A stretch of DNA of 64,000 nt from Cladobotryum mycophilum. Taxonomy: Eukaryota > Ascomycota > Sordariomycetes > Hypocreales > Hypocreaceae. Within the stretch, counting starts at the first letter, position 1. Each line of letters opens with the position of its first letter. Made by a program: the position numbers and the translations under genes. The stretch is taken from contig CM071591.1 of assembly GCA_036429605.1 (NCBI GenBank), positions 3,348,001-3,412,000 on the forward strand, given 5' to 3'. This document shows positions 22,891 through 34,084 of the stretch, in pieces. The notes beneath the pieces are model-generated. The model worked only from the letters and a program-made list of their open reading frames with translations. It was not told where the DNA came from and searched no databases.

Positions 22891-25800
22891 TTAAATCATT
22901 GTGAAAAGTATTGTCAGTGCTGCAAGGCCAAGTGCGGCACTCTTCTTCACCTCCCCGAAGCCTCTAGACGCACCCGCAGTCAGAACTTGAGAGGGCAGAG
23001 GACCGACTCTACTGGGTGGCTGTGCCGGTGTCTGGGGGGAGGCGGGTGGCTGTGGTGGGGGTGCTTCTGATGATGGCTGAGGTGTGCTAGGCGACATGCT
23101 GGGAGATAGGATAGATGAGAAGGTAGATGGGAGGTCATATTGTATGTAGGGCAGAGGAGTTGGAACGGATGGCATATTGGATGGCGCAATCGCTGGCTCC
23201 TCGGATGGCACAGCTACTGGTTCTTTGGATGGTACCGATACTTTGGCAGGCATAATGACTGGCTCTTCAGCTGGTACAGCGATTGGTGCTTCAGATGGAA
23301 CAGCAATTAGTGCCTCAGATGGAACAGCAACCGGTCCTTCAGATGAAACGACTGGCTCTTCGGTTGGAACTAGTATCTCAGAGGGCAAAATGACTGGTTT
23401 CTCAGTCGGCACAGCGATTGGTGCGTCATATGGAACAGCGATTGGTTCTTCATATGGAACGGCGATTGGTTCTTCGTATGGAGCAACAACTGGTTCCTCA
23501 TATGGAGCAACAACTGGCTCTTCGAATGGAATAGCAACTGGCTCTTTAGATGGTATTAGAGGCGCGTATGTCATAGATAGTACCGGCTCGACAATCTTAA
23601 CCTCAGTCGTAGGTACTGTCTCGTCACATGTCTGAGTCGTTGTCACGACCAAGGTCTTGGTCCTTGTAACAGAAGTGTTCTCAGTGCAGCCACAGTGTTC
23701 GGTGATGATGGTCGTTAAAATAGCAGTCACCTCCTTGAAGTACTTGGCCGCCGGTATAGGGATGAGAGTAATGTAGTGGATGGAGGTCACGGCATCTGTA
23801 GCGGTAGCATACTCTGTAGCAAACGTTGTCGCGTTCCATTTGAAAGGAGCAAATGTCGAATTGGAGCCTGGATAAGTATGTGTGGGAACATGGTGAACAT
23901 GGTTGCTTTGCGTGTTGTTGCTTTGAGTACTGATCTGTGTATTGCTCTGTGTATTACTGTGCTTGTCGATATGCGTATTGCTGTCTGTAGACGTGGCGCT
24001 AGGCATAACAGATGTAGTATCCAATATACTGGGGGTTTTAAACTTCAGCACTTGTGCCGGTTGTTTGGAATTGGAACGATAAACGCTTAGAGCAAAGGTA
24101 GCTTGATTAGCTCGGCGAATGTGAAGGAAACGGTTCGAGAGACGGTAGACCGTAGCGTTGTATTGTTTGTCGATATGGCCAGAGGGCACAGCAGAGGAGG
24201 TAATAAAGGCGGCAGCGTGTTTTTCTTTGGTCTCGTGTGGCATGGTGCTGGAAGCAGTAGTATGACTAGAAAGAGTAGTATGGCTTGATTGAGAGGTATG
24301 AGTAGCCTGGGTAGAACCACTTGAGTGAGTAGTCTGCTCTGATTTGGTAGTGTGATCTGAGCTGGAGGCCTGGCTCGATTCGGTAGTATGGCTAGAGTTA
24401 GTAGTTTGACCTGAGTGAGTCGTATAACTTGAACGAGCAGTACTATCCGAGTGAGAGGTATGGCTCAAATGAGTGGTTTGGTTCGATTGCATCGTATTGC
24501 TTGAGTGCGAGGCGTGGCCAGAGGCAGAAGCACCGCCTGACGAAAGGGCATGACTAGACTGAGTTGTGGTGCCCGTAACACTCGTCGAAGAGTTGCTATA
24601 ATGGGTCGTGTGAGACATGCGGCCAGATGAAGCTGCAGTGCCATGAGCGGGAGCGGTAGAGTTGCCGTGTAACCTAATCCCACGATGCTCGACAACACCA
24701 CCGCAGAACTGCGTCTTGTCACCGGGACATGAGCGGCCACAAGTTCCCTTGGATGCAGCAGCGGTGGTATCCTCATCAAGATCATCCGCGCAGAAACACT
24801 GGGTATCAAAGACTCCAGCGTAGGTCCTGTCCTTGCACAGCTTGATACAGTGCTCAGCAGTCATATTCTTGCTCTCTCCAACCTTCTCAAATGACCGGAA
24901 AGAAGAATCGGACTCGAAGCAGCCTAGGTAAGAAAAGTCACCAATCTTGCTTGGGTTTGTGGTGGGCTCCGAAATGGGCTTTAAGAAAGTCTTGAAAGCG
25001 GGCCCGGTAGAGAGAGGAATATGTGAGGTATGGAAGGTTGACATGGTGGAGTTGGCCCCGTGGCTAATCTTGGTCGGGCGCGCAGGCCCGGTGGAAAAAG
25101 GGATTCGTAAAGTAGACAAGGTAGATGTTGTAGAGTTGGCCTTGTGGTTGATCTTAGTCGGGCGCGCAACGAATATCGTGGCGAAGCCCTCAGTTGTTGA
25201 GTTGGCAATCCACTGAGTTGAAGATTGTGTAGTGGAAGTTGCTGACGATGAATTGGCGTGAGCGGCATGTGTCATATACGTGGCGTTACTCACGGAAGAC
25301 GAAGCGTTGTATGCTTTGATGTAGGGAGTGAAGAAGGGGAGAGAAGCAATGTGGTCGGCAGATGCAGTTGTAGAAGAATAGGGGATGATTGTTGCACCGA
25401 TGGATGACTCAATGGAGCGAGTACTCTGCTCTTGGGAACTGACTTCAGCCTGGCTTGTGGGCTCGGCACGTCCAATTGTCACCGTCTTGGTAGCAAACGA
25501 GGTCATGTATGTAGTTGTGGTGGGTTCAACAGAGTTCGATGTGGCTATAGTTGGTTCCACAATAGTTGGCTCGGTTGTGGTTGATTCAATTGCGAGTGAT
25601 TTAATAGCAGTTGAACCAGCTGGTATTGGCTCGGCCGTGCTCGATCTAACTGCAGTCGTAGGCTCGACGTTCGGAAGACCATTCAGTTGATAAGCATCGA
25701 TATACCTCACATCCCAATAAGCATCCGCAAAGGCCTCTGGGTTCTCCGCAACATATTCAGCGCAAGTTGGTGCCAGCTCATTGCAAGAATCAGACTTGCC

Positions 25801-26752
25801 CCAGGCGCTTCCGCCCCAGGCACCGCAAAAGTCCTAAGTCGCAGTTAGTTAACCCATTTCCAATGAAACTAAAGACAGAACTTACAATGTTGATAACAAT
25901 GTTCATATTCTTCCAGAAGGAGTCCACGTCACAGCTCGGGCCACCAAAGGCAGCCTGCGGCATACCCCAGTTCTCAGGATTAGGCTTCTTCTCCTCAATA
26001 TCAGAGGGGATGGCTCCGCGGGGGAAATGCCAAAGACTGATAGTTTCCGAATCCCACTGCATAGCATACACGCCCCCCTGGGCAGCATTGAACCCATCGC
26101 CGTAGGTAGAAGCATCGCTCGAAGGGGGGTCAAAGCCGCAGCCTACGTTGTCGCCTCCAGCCGCACACTCGGCATTTCGTTGTTGGCCGCTGAAACGAGA
26201 GAGGGGCGGAGGAGGAGCTTGAGTGCAACCGAAGCGTGTGTGTGCCGAGATGATGTTTTTAGTGTTTGTGTTGACGCCTTCGATGATGTCGACCTCGCCG
26301 TTATTAGGCCAATCGCCGCCATATGCCCAGACTATCATCTGTGAGTAAGTAGTTTAAAGGAGGTGCGGAGGTAGAAAGGGGAACTTACATGCTGGCCAAA
26401 GGCCACATTTTGATGGAGGCATGTGGAGAAAGTCGGCAATAAAGAGGCCCTGGTTATACGATTCCTTACTCTCGAGTCGAATACTTGGTCTTCCTTGGTC
26501 AAGAGCGTATTTGTTGGTGTGGTCAACCCCTAGTCTCACAACACCAGTACCCTCGTCGACAGAATACAGCCCCATGGACTGGGCATTGTCCTGACTCTGA
26601 TAGCTGTATGCCTGTTAGTCCAAAACACGCTATTAAACTTCAATGCATGAGACTTACGCAACGAAGCCGAAAGTTGGATCAACTCCATTATACCAGTTGA
26701 AGCCGGAGAGGAGGCCCTCTCCGGCATATGAGTTAATCAAGGAGTACGCCAT
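22891..26752 (-). CDS. GH16 glucanase-WSC fusion, cell-wall protein with long repeat stalk
   Basis: Exons in minus order are 26752-26658, 26603-26389, 26331-25886 and 25833-22891. The introns are 52-57 nt. The predicted protein is 1,232 residues. Residues 1 to about 290 are a GH16 beta-glucanase domain with the catalytic E-x-D-x-x-E in NNGEVDIIEGVN (E116, D118, E121). A Ser/Thr-rich linker leads to a WSC domain at about 551-635 (YLGCFESD...CFCADDL...CGRSCPGDKTQFCGG). A Ser/Thr/His stalk follows, then a degenerate Pro-Glu repeat (EEPVVAPY-like units, about 1010-1137). The C-terminus is hydrophobic (AALGLAALTILFTMI) and looks like a GPI-attachment signal. No N-terminal signal peptide is encoded: an in-frame stop lies just upstream of the ATG. 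An unseen leader exon or a wrong start is possible. The likely role is beta-glucan binding and remodelling at the wall. Confidence 0.9.
23180..23560 (-). repeat. Degenerate coding repeat, Pro-Glu type units
   Basis: Within the GH16-WSC gene, units of about 24-30 bases encode variants of EEPVVAPY, EEPIAVPY, SEAPIAVP and TEEPVVSS. The 23440-23520 part is nearly perfect (TTCTTCATATGGA-type units), indicating recent slippage. Copy number is likely to vary between strains. Confidence 0.85.
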
Positions 26753-27593
26753 CGAGACTTCTCAATGGTAATGCTTCTTAAAGGTTGAGATACGGATGGA
26801 ATGATGAGGATGAAGATAAACCGGTGGATTCGATAGATAGGATGAATAAATATATAGATGTTTGACGAGTGAGGAGGTTGAATCCCCAGGTACACTCTGG
26901 AATGGCATTCAGGTTGGTCGGTCCCCAGGCAGGATCAATTTACAAGGGCTGGCTGATGACAGTGCTTACACCGCACAAGGTCAACATGTCCTATACGACC
27001 CAGCTGATAGAGGGCATTGTGGCAGGAAAAGCCATGTGTCGGTGGCCGGATAGTCGGAGCATTGTCTCATGCTAGAAAGGCATCTCAATTAAGCCCCTTG
27101 CGAGCTCTCGGGGATTAAGCGACCCATGCTCCAGCAATGCATCAAAACAGCCACTTCAACAACGAGCTCAAGACAATGAGACGCGACTCGCCACCCCAAC
27201 ACTCGTCCGACCCATCATCCAGCCATCTTCAAGTGCACATATGTTGGTATCGGTATATTTCTGAGACATCATCGCGCCAGCCAACGAAGCAGCATCATTC
27301 CAGACGGATAAAACATCAAGATATCGATTCCCATTGGTCCAGGACCCTGAATTACATGCCAACGCATGGCTCTGCCCTGAAACATCTTATACATCTTTTT
27401 TCTTGTTGCTTTCCCAGACCTGGGTATTTGATTCCCAAATAAACGCCCCAAGATATGCCGATCCCACCTCTTTCTTTCTTTGTCTTGCTCTTGTTACTCG
27501 TACACCGTACGCACCCTCGAGTGCGTTCGTCATCCTTGCGAATAAGATACCATAATAGTTATATCCAATAATAGTAATTTCCAACCCCTCAAA
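26753..27593. other. Intergenic, 0.84 kb
   Basis: This is the GH16 promoter side, and the downstream side of PEX12. A TATA-like AAATATATA lies about 100 bases upstream of the GH16 ATG (listed separately). I see nothing else of note. Confidence 0.5.
26848..26856 (-). promoter_or_regulatory. TATA-like element upstream of the GH16 gene
   Basis: On the minus strand this reads TATATATTT, 96-104 bases before the ATG at 26752. It fits a core promoter with a short leader, and so argues against a distant upstream signal-peptide exon. Confidence 0.45.
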
Positions 27594-28865
27594 CTACACC
27601 ATTATTCTTCTCAAGCCTTCTGTGCCGCCAAGGACTCGTTTGCCGGTGACTGCGCAACGCCCCTGACCGCTCTCCCACTTCCCTTCACGCTTCTCCATAA
27701 ACTCCTCCTGCTTGGGGTGCATGCCTTCGATCCATCTATGAATACATGTGTAACAGTACACGACGCCTGTTTGACAGACTGTCGGGGTAACAATGTCCTC
27801 TTGACAGACGGGACATAGCGACGAGTCTTCTGGGAAAGGAACTGTATAGATAGGAAGCATAGAAGGCACTGCAATGGGCGCATTTTCCTCAGACGGCTCC
27901 GTTTCCTTTTCTTCTTCCTCTGTCGTCTGGTTCTCTTTCTTCTCGGCCTTCTTCGCTGATACTCCACCCGAAACAATTGGGGGAGGTAGCTCGATGCTTT
28001 CTGCAGCCTTCCGCGTCAACTGCTTCGCAAAATCAGACTGGTACCACCATTCCAGGAATTTGAGCGCGAAAATGCTCATCGGTAGCAAAACTGATAGGCT
28101 GGACATAGCCTTGGAGCCCAATTCTCTAGGAGAGAATATCGATCGAGGACCCGGACTAGCCCCTGGCGTTTTCTTACCCAGCGCCTCGATTGCTTGGTAA
28201 TCAGCCATGGTCATCCTCCGCAAACGCGTTCCAATCACCCACATCAAGGGATTATGGTATTTGCTTCGATCGAATAGATATGCCAGGTTGAACGCCAACA
28301 TGGCGAAATAGTATCCGGCATTTACACTCGGGTAGATGTTCCGCAAGAACCATCTGTAATAGTAGATAAACCGGTCTCGTAACGTCGGGTTGTCCGGCAT
28401 CCGCGTATAAGCATTGCCCAGCAGCGCTCGCGGCGCATTGATCTCGTAATGCTCGTCCAGCTTCCGCTTCAAGTACGGTATCCCGACCAGCACCGCCAGG
28501 TTCTGCCAGATGTCCCTGGTCGAAAGCTTGAGCGTCTCGCGGACGAGATGCGGAGCCGCCAAGCTCGCCCTGGGGATCTCGCCATGCAGAGCCTTTTCGC
28601 GCTTCAGCCCGTAAAAGTTCTCGGTAAAGGAGCCACCCCGGGTGAGAAGATAGTGGCGCTCGACGGCGAGCATGGCCAGCGCGTAGAGCTCATCGAAGGA
28701 ATTGAGGATGCGCAGGAGGTATCGAGGGTGTCGATGCGTGGCAACGGTAAGGAGGTATCGTAGAGTGGGAGGCAGTAAGCTGTTGAGTTGCTGCTCGGAC
28801 AGAACTTCGAATAAGGAAGGCTTTTGGCCATCAAAGGTGCCCCGAAGGGCTGTAACAAACTCCAT
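27594..28865 (-). CDS. PEX12: Peroxin-12, peroxisomal RING-complex subunit
   Basis: This single-exon gene encodes 423 residues. PEX12 joins PEX2 and PEX10 in the membrane ubiquitin-ligase/retrotranslocation complex that recycles the import receptor PEX5. The N-terminal Pex2/Pex12 region is clear ([18 protein letters not shown], then [28 protein letters not shown]). Membrane helices follow, then a highly charged Lys/Glu insert (about residues 298-325). The C-terminal RING-like domain is [29 protein letters not shown], here cited as C-x2-C...C...C-x2-C. As known for PEX12, the RING lacks the full set of zinc ligands. The start was chosen at the first ATG (MEFVTALRG), which matches the usual N-terminus. 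It is divergent from the thioesterase gene. Confidence 0.95.
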   Translation of the reverse strand: MEFVTALRGTFDGQKPSLFEVLSEQQLNSLLPPTLRYLLTVATHRHPRYLLRILNSFDELYALAMLAVERHYLLTRGGSFTENFYGLKREKALHGEIPRASLAAPHLVRETLKLSTRDIWQNLAVLVGIPYLKRKLDEHYEINAPRALLGNAYTRMPDNPTLRDRFIYYYRWFLRNIYPSVNAGYYFAMLAFNLAYLFDRSKYHNPLMWVIGTRLRRMTMADYQAIEALGKKTPGASPGPRSIFSPRELGSKAMSSLSVLLPMSIFALKFLEWWYQSDFAKQLTRKAAESIELPPPIVSGGVSAKKAEKKENQTTEEEEKETEPSEENAPIAVPSMLPIYTVPFPEDSSLCPVCQEDIVTPTVCQTGVVYCYTCIHRWIEGMHPKQEEFMEKREGKWESGQGRCAVTGKRVLGGTEGLRRIMV

Positions 28866-29427
28866 GGCCTTTTTTCAGAAAATCAGACTGTGGATGTCAG
28901 CGACTATAGCGCTGCATCCACGTCGTATTACGGGTAGTTTGAGTTTCGTGGTGAAGATGGCGATATTGTTAAGAGAATAAGGAGTTGGATGAAGTTATCC
29001 CGAAACAAGAAAGAAGCTCGACCGCGGCGCGATGAGCCAATGACGCTCCACTGGGTCCATGTGAAGTTTGCCTCGGCAAGAAGTGCGGTTTTGCAGCCAC
29101 GGCACCTCCTTCCCCCATATTCTCTACCCCGGATGGCCGGCAAAACTCTGGGACGCGCCCCCGGAGCCGGACATTTGCGGCCGTCAGAGTCCTGTCCTAC
29201 CATCTTATCTCACCTGAGCCAACGGCTATGGTCCATTTCTCTTCCTTTACACAGTTCATCTACTACTTATTTTGTAATTGAATAGATATTTGGGGTATCT
29301 GCCTCTCGTGTATAAGCGTGTTGTGTAAAAATATCAACAGGTGTACACTTGAATCGTCAACGCGCTTACACCAAAGTCGCATCTCACTCAACCGCCACCT
29401 ACAAGTCTCACCATCACATCACGCAAG
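28866..29427. promoter_or_regulatory. Divergent promoter, PEX12 / thioesterase
   Basis: These 562 bases lie between two divergent starts. No TATA box is clear. Sharing a promoter between a peroxisomal import gene and an acyl-CoA thioesterase-like gene is functionally suggestive but unproven. Confidence 0.35.
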
Positions 29428-30061
29428 ATGAGCAATCATAATGTTCCCAAGGTCAACACAGACAAGGCCGAATCAGACCTCGAAAAGGTTCAAATTTGGT
29501 TAAATACTGCCAGAGATAGCACTGGTGAACTAAAGGCAGGTGTACGGCAACCCCCTTATTCTCATCTCATCTTATCTCATTGTCCAAGTTTCATTCTTCT
29601 CCAGTCCATGCATGGGAAAGGGCTTAACTAACATGGTAACCAACTAACAGGATTGGATGGAAAAACTCCTTCCTCACATCAAGCTTGAATCGGCCAACTC
29701 GGCCCAACCCCACCCCAAGGTTGTCTTCTCTTACACTTGCAAATCTGAGCACTGCAACCGTCTGCAGAACCTTCACGGCGGTGCTGCTGCCACCCTCTTT
29801 GACTTTTGCACCTCCATGGCCATCGTCCTCGTCAGCCGCCCCGGCTTTTGGCAGTACGTGGGCGTCAGCCGGACTCTCAACGTCACGTATCTGCGCCCCG
29901 TCCCCATAGACGCGGAAACACTCATCGAGTGCGAGATCCTCCAGATTGGCAAGAAAATATGCGCCCTGAAGGGTGTGCTGCGCAGGAAGAGCGATGGGCA
30001 GCTCCTGGCTGTTTGTGAGCACAACAAGGTCAACATAGATCCCGAGGAGTCCAAGCTATAA
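29428..30061 (+). CDS. Hotdog-fold thioesterase (PaaI/ACOT13-like)
   Basis: Exons are 29428-29541 and 29651-30061, with a 109-nt intron (gtacgg/acag). The phase-0 join gives ...LKAG-DWMEKLL... and 174 residues. The 4HBT-type core is visible, with the active-site loop LHGGAAATLFDF (His-Gly-Gly plus Asp) and the strand VGVSRTLNVTYLRP that forms the substrate channel in this family. Members hydrolyse acyl-CoA thioesters; chain-length preference cannot be read here. I see no clear mitochondrial presequence and no C-terminal SKL-type peroxisomal signal (the end is ESKL, one residue off a strict SKL context but formally ending S-K-L). That terminal SKL is compatible with a PTS1, which would fit the PEX12 neighbour; this is inference. 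Confidence 0.9.
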
Positions 30062-30202
30062 GAAGGAGTGTTCTGAATTTCAAGGAAATCAAAGTAGGTA
30101 CTGGCTATGATAGAATCTAGACATGAGAAATGGGAACGACTGTGTGTACAAGGAGTTGTAGCGATGATGAAAAAAAACGAATTTTGAACCTTTCCGCACT
30201 CA

Positions 30203-32262
30203 TCAAGCCTGCTCTCTTTCGTGTGTGACCTCGATAATCTCCAGTTGCGCGTCAATCAGCAGGTCCGGCAATTCACTGTCAATCAACTCGGATCCAGATT
30301 CATTCTCTTCAACATCGTCATCGTCCTCCTCCTGAATAGTAAAGTCCATATCGCCCTCTGGGTCAGAGTCGGCCAGCTCGGCCATCTCAATGAGGGTGCC
30401 CCAAAGCAAAAACTCGCTAGGAATGAGGGCGTGGATCGGTGCGTGCAAATCGCGAGCATTTTCATCGTCGCTGGCCTTCCAGAAGGCAGTTGGTCCAACG
30501 GGGCCGTGAGGATCATAGTCCCTGAAAAAATGTCAGTCGCTTATCGAGTGGGAAAAGGAGGGGAGGATGCAAGGCACCTATCGAACCAATTTCCAACCAC
30601 ACCACGGGCCGAACGCATACCGCCGATCTGAACGCCTTCACTCTTCCACCGCTCTTGGCCGTGGAAAATGGAATAAGTGGTCCATCTAACTTCTCCTTCC
30701 TTGGTCATGCCAACCACACCTTTAGATAGGAATGCGTTAGCTTCGGCGCCCTTTACAGCTAGAATCAAGTCACATACCTCGGATAGCCGAACTGGCATTG
30801 TCATCCCAAGCATCATCCAGAGGTCGAGAGCAGCCCTTGAAATGAACGACAGGGTAGTCTTGATGATATTCTGGGCCGGGGGCCACAATCTCCGTAACAT
30901 GAGTCCTCATGATGATCAGGCGTGTCGCTTCGCCACAGTGGATGGGGGACGGAATGCTTGGGCTCGCATGGCCTCCGACGGTGGATAATTGAAGCTGAAG
31001 AAATCATTGTAGTCAAGGAAGCAAACGACCTGGGGAATTGTCAGCCATCAGGCAAAAAAAAAAAAAGAAAAAGGTGTAAGTTAGCATGGGCACGAACACG
31101 ATACCAGGTACCTGTGATACCATATGGATCTATCGCGTCCAATGACGATATATCAGATGCAGGTGAAGATATGAAGCTTTTGGGCCATGAACCAGTGAAG
31201 GGGCTCTCCCAGATATCGTTAAAGACCCGCGAGAGCCTCTTTGACATTACGTTATTCCCCAGCACAACGAGGATGGCCTCAACTTTTTCCCAGTCGACCC
31301 GACCGCTCTCGTCGTCCATGAACGGACCCCATTTAGTCAAAGTAGTATAATTCCGCAGGTCATACACCTTGGAGCATGCATACGGATACGTGCTCGTGGA
31401 CCGCAGTCTTCCGACGTTCAGGATCGGTTGACCGCGCAAGCAGTGCAGCTTTGCGCTCTGCTGTCGGACCTCCATGGCCAGCTTACCCGGCAAGAGGCAA
31501 CGGTCCTGTGATTTGTAGACTCGCTCAAAGAGAGATGATTTCTGGAGAAAGGCCACGCGGTTCGTTTCCTCCCTGAAGAAGCCATCGAGAATGTCTGCAT
31601 TCTTCGAGGCGTACTGGGTGTCAGAGTACTCGATCGCATATCCCGTCGGAGAAGCATTCTTGAGCAATCGGTTGACCACTCCATACACAAAGTCAAGCTC
31701 ATTTTCCTGCGTCGTCTGTTTAGCATCATTTGTCCCGGCGTCTGCACAAAAGAACAAGTTAACGGAGCTTACCTTTTTGGCGACTTCTTCGCGACGACAT
31801 ATGGTTTGCAGCTTGGCGAGGTCACGCAATTCAGCTTCCCAATCTAGCGCTTCTCCATTGGGCGGCTCATCCTACGCTGGGGTTAGCCTTGCAGTAAGAT
31901 CACAGGAATCGAAAGGGGAAGAAAAAAACGGATCGCACTAGAATGTTCAGATAAATGTCACGATAGAGCTTATGATTACCCCGGATGAAGCCGTACAGTG
32001 CGCGGCAGACCTGGGGTAGGGTGGCGAGATCTCCAGGCGCAGCCCATTGAAAGATGTTATGAAGGATCTCGTTGGGCAAAGTCGTCAAGTGATCCACTTC
32101 TTCTGATGAATGTAGTGATGACATTGTTGGTTGGTTTGATGATGATGAAGCAGAGGAAAGTGAATGAGTTGAAGGCGATATCACAAGGTCTTGGTGGTGG
32201 CCTCCGGGGGAAACGGACTTAGTAGCTACAGCGCTTCGGGCCTTTCGGGGTGGGGCGCGCAT
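30203..32262 (-). CDS. F-box protein, fungal type (one frame break)
   Basis: Exons in minus order are 32262-31939, 31871-31773, 31715-31098, 31029-30778, 30719-30578 and 30521-30203. The introns are 56-68 nt. The predicted protein is 584 residues. The F-box lies at about residues 60-100 (TLPNEILHNIFQWAAPGDL...VCRALY). The rest is a fungal-specific substrate region with conserved Trp/Tyr-rich patches (DDESGRVDWEKVEAILVVLG, GPTAFWKASDDENARDLHAP) and an acidic C-terminus. The likely role is substrate receptor of an SCF ubiquitin ligase; the substrate is unknown. Exon 4 is broken at a C5 run (30944-30948, minus sense). One added C yields RPPIHCGEATRLIIMRTHV, and the exon total becomes 585 codons. 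The exon 3 donor (gttcgt) is weak and should be treated as provisional, as should the choice of the 32262 ATG over a later Met. Confidence 0.82.
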
Positions 32263-32732
32263 GCAGATCAATAGGTAAGATACGTCCTCTTTATTAAGCA
32301 ATGCCGTATGGTAACAACTCAAAGGTATCATCGGTGTTTTGCTGACATTCGGAGGTGTGGTGAGTAAGCAAAGGCATTGGTGCAAAAATCTGTTATGTAA
32401 AAGGAACCCATGGACGGAGAATATAATCTATCTCTATGTATTTCTATCCTATACCTATCCACTGTCTGTCTTCCCATCCATCTTATGCTCTCTTCTTTCC
32501 AATGTTCAGTTCTCGTTTCGCCAGAGAAAGTCTTATAATAGATATGTCATTACTGTCATTATACCCGTGCCGTCCGAGGCCCTACCTAGGTAACCGTGCC
32601 GTAACACCACCACCACCACCACCACCACCACTACCACCACTACCACTACCACCACTACCAACGTGATCGGCATTGTGGCACCACGTTTCACATCAGCCGG
32701 CGAAGAAGAAGAAAAAAGACACCATTGACCAA
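32263..32732. other. Intergenic, 0.47 kb
   Basis: This is the F-box gene promoter side and the lipase 3' side. It contains the ACC trinucleotide repeat listed separately. Confidence 0.5.
32603..32660. repeat. ACC trinucleotide repeat
   Basis: About 19 units of ACC, some with ACT interruptions, lie just downstream of the lipase stop codon and probably in its 3' untranslated region. Confidence 0.85.
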
Positions 32733-34084
32733 TTACAACGGTCCAACAGGCTTTCCAAGGAGATCAAGAATGGCATCAACGATGGCCTTGGGAACAAATC
32801 GCAGAGTAGCGGTATCCCACAGCGACGTCGTGACAGTCTTGGTAGTGCATCCGGGCGGGAGCTGCACACCTTCCATGATATCGTGGATCCAGGACAGAAC
32901 CTTGGGGGCGCCAAGGCCTGCGAGTGTTGTGTGGTCCGACACTATGTCCCTCAAGTACTGAACTCTTGTGCCTCTGGCGCAGTATCCCTGCACAACGGCA
33001 TCCGTTTCCCCCACAGGGCTCAATTCGTCACTTGCTGACTTGTACACGTACAGCGGGATCTTGGGGGCAAGCTGGCCCACTCTGTTTTCGTCGAAAATGC
33101 TGACAACGCCGGGGTCCGTGAAGAAGACCTTGGGGTCATCAAACATGGCCAGAGCATTTTTGTTGCGGAATTGGAGGATGCTGGCAACCAAGCATTGAGT
33201 CTCGGCCTTGTAGAAATCATCACGGTACTGAGGCAGGATATGCTTGCTGAGGAAGTCGGCAATATAGGGGTACTCGTGAGCCAATCCAAACGCGCCAGAG
33301 GGGAGGATACCACACGAGGTGGAGTTGTTAACACTGCGGATGACGGTTGTGATGTTGGGCACCAGACCACCAAGGATGGCTCCATTAATCTTCAACTCGG
33401 GCGCATAGGTAGGTTGCAATTCTGCGGCCCAGCTTGTCGCAAGACTGCCACCAGAATAACCCCAGATGGCGATTTTAGCATCCTTGTGAATGCCGGTGAA
33501 GCTGGCAGAGTTGAGAGCAGCTCGGACACCATCCAAGGTTGCCTGGCCGGCCATCCTGTTGGCTAGGAAGGCAGCATGAGGACCTTCGTGGTCAGGGATG
33601 ACGACGATATAGCCATTCTCAAGAACAGCCTCAACAATCAGAAGCTCGAGCTGCGACAAAAAGGTTCCGAGGAATCCTCCAGTTGCCGAACTGCGCTGAA
33701 GCGCATATGACGGGGCACAGTCAGGGCACGCTGAATCCTGAGCAGGCTGGAAAGACACGACCTTGTCGTAGGATGCGTTGAAGGGGACCAGAACGGTAAG
33801 AACCGTTGCTGTGGGGTTTCCCTTGTTGTCGTTGGTCCTGTAGAGGATTTGGTGGCTATCCTTGAGCTTGAGAGGAACCAGAGTAAAGGCTGCAATGGGC
33901 GATGGGGGAGCTCTGTGTCTCAAGATGCTTCCTGGAGCAGCAGTGCTTAGGCCTTCCTGGGGGACGGCGTAGAAGGCATCTTGGCTAGGGGGATTGGCGT
34001 TGCTCTCTCCTCTGCGGTCAAAGGTGCGGCACAGGCAACGGCCGACAGGGCAAGCCACGCCAGGCTCCGGAAAATTCCCACCAT
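32733..34084 (-). CDS. Secretory lipase (LIP family), one frame break at the N-terminus
   Basis: This alpha/beta-hydrolase of the fungal secretory lipase family releases fatty acids outside the cell. From the ATG at 34084 a signal peptide is read (MVGIFRSLAWLALSAVACAA). The main frame is entered after a C5 run (33988-33992, minus sense), where one more C gives TPIPPSQDAFYAVP without interruption and 450 residues in all. The nucleophile elbow is GYSGG with Ser211. An Asp in SASDELSPVGETD and a His in SDHTTLAGLGAPKVL fit the rest of the triad. Paired cysteines (CPDC, CGILP) fit a secreted protein. Without the correction, the longest ORF would begin with unrelated residues and lose the signal peptide, so an uncorrected gene model would mislocalise it. 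Confidence 0.92.
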
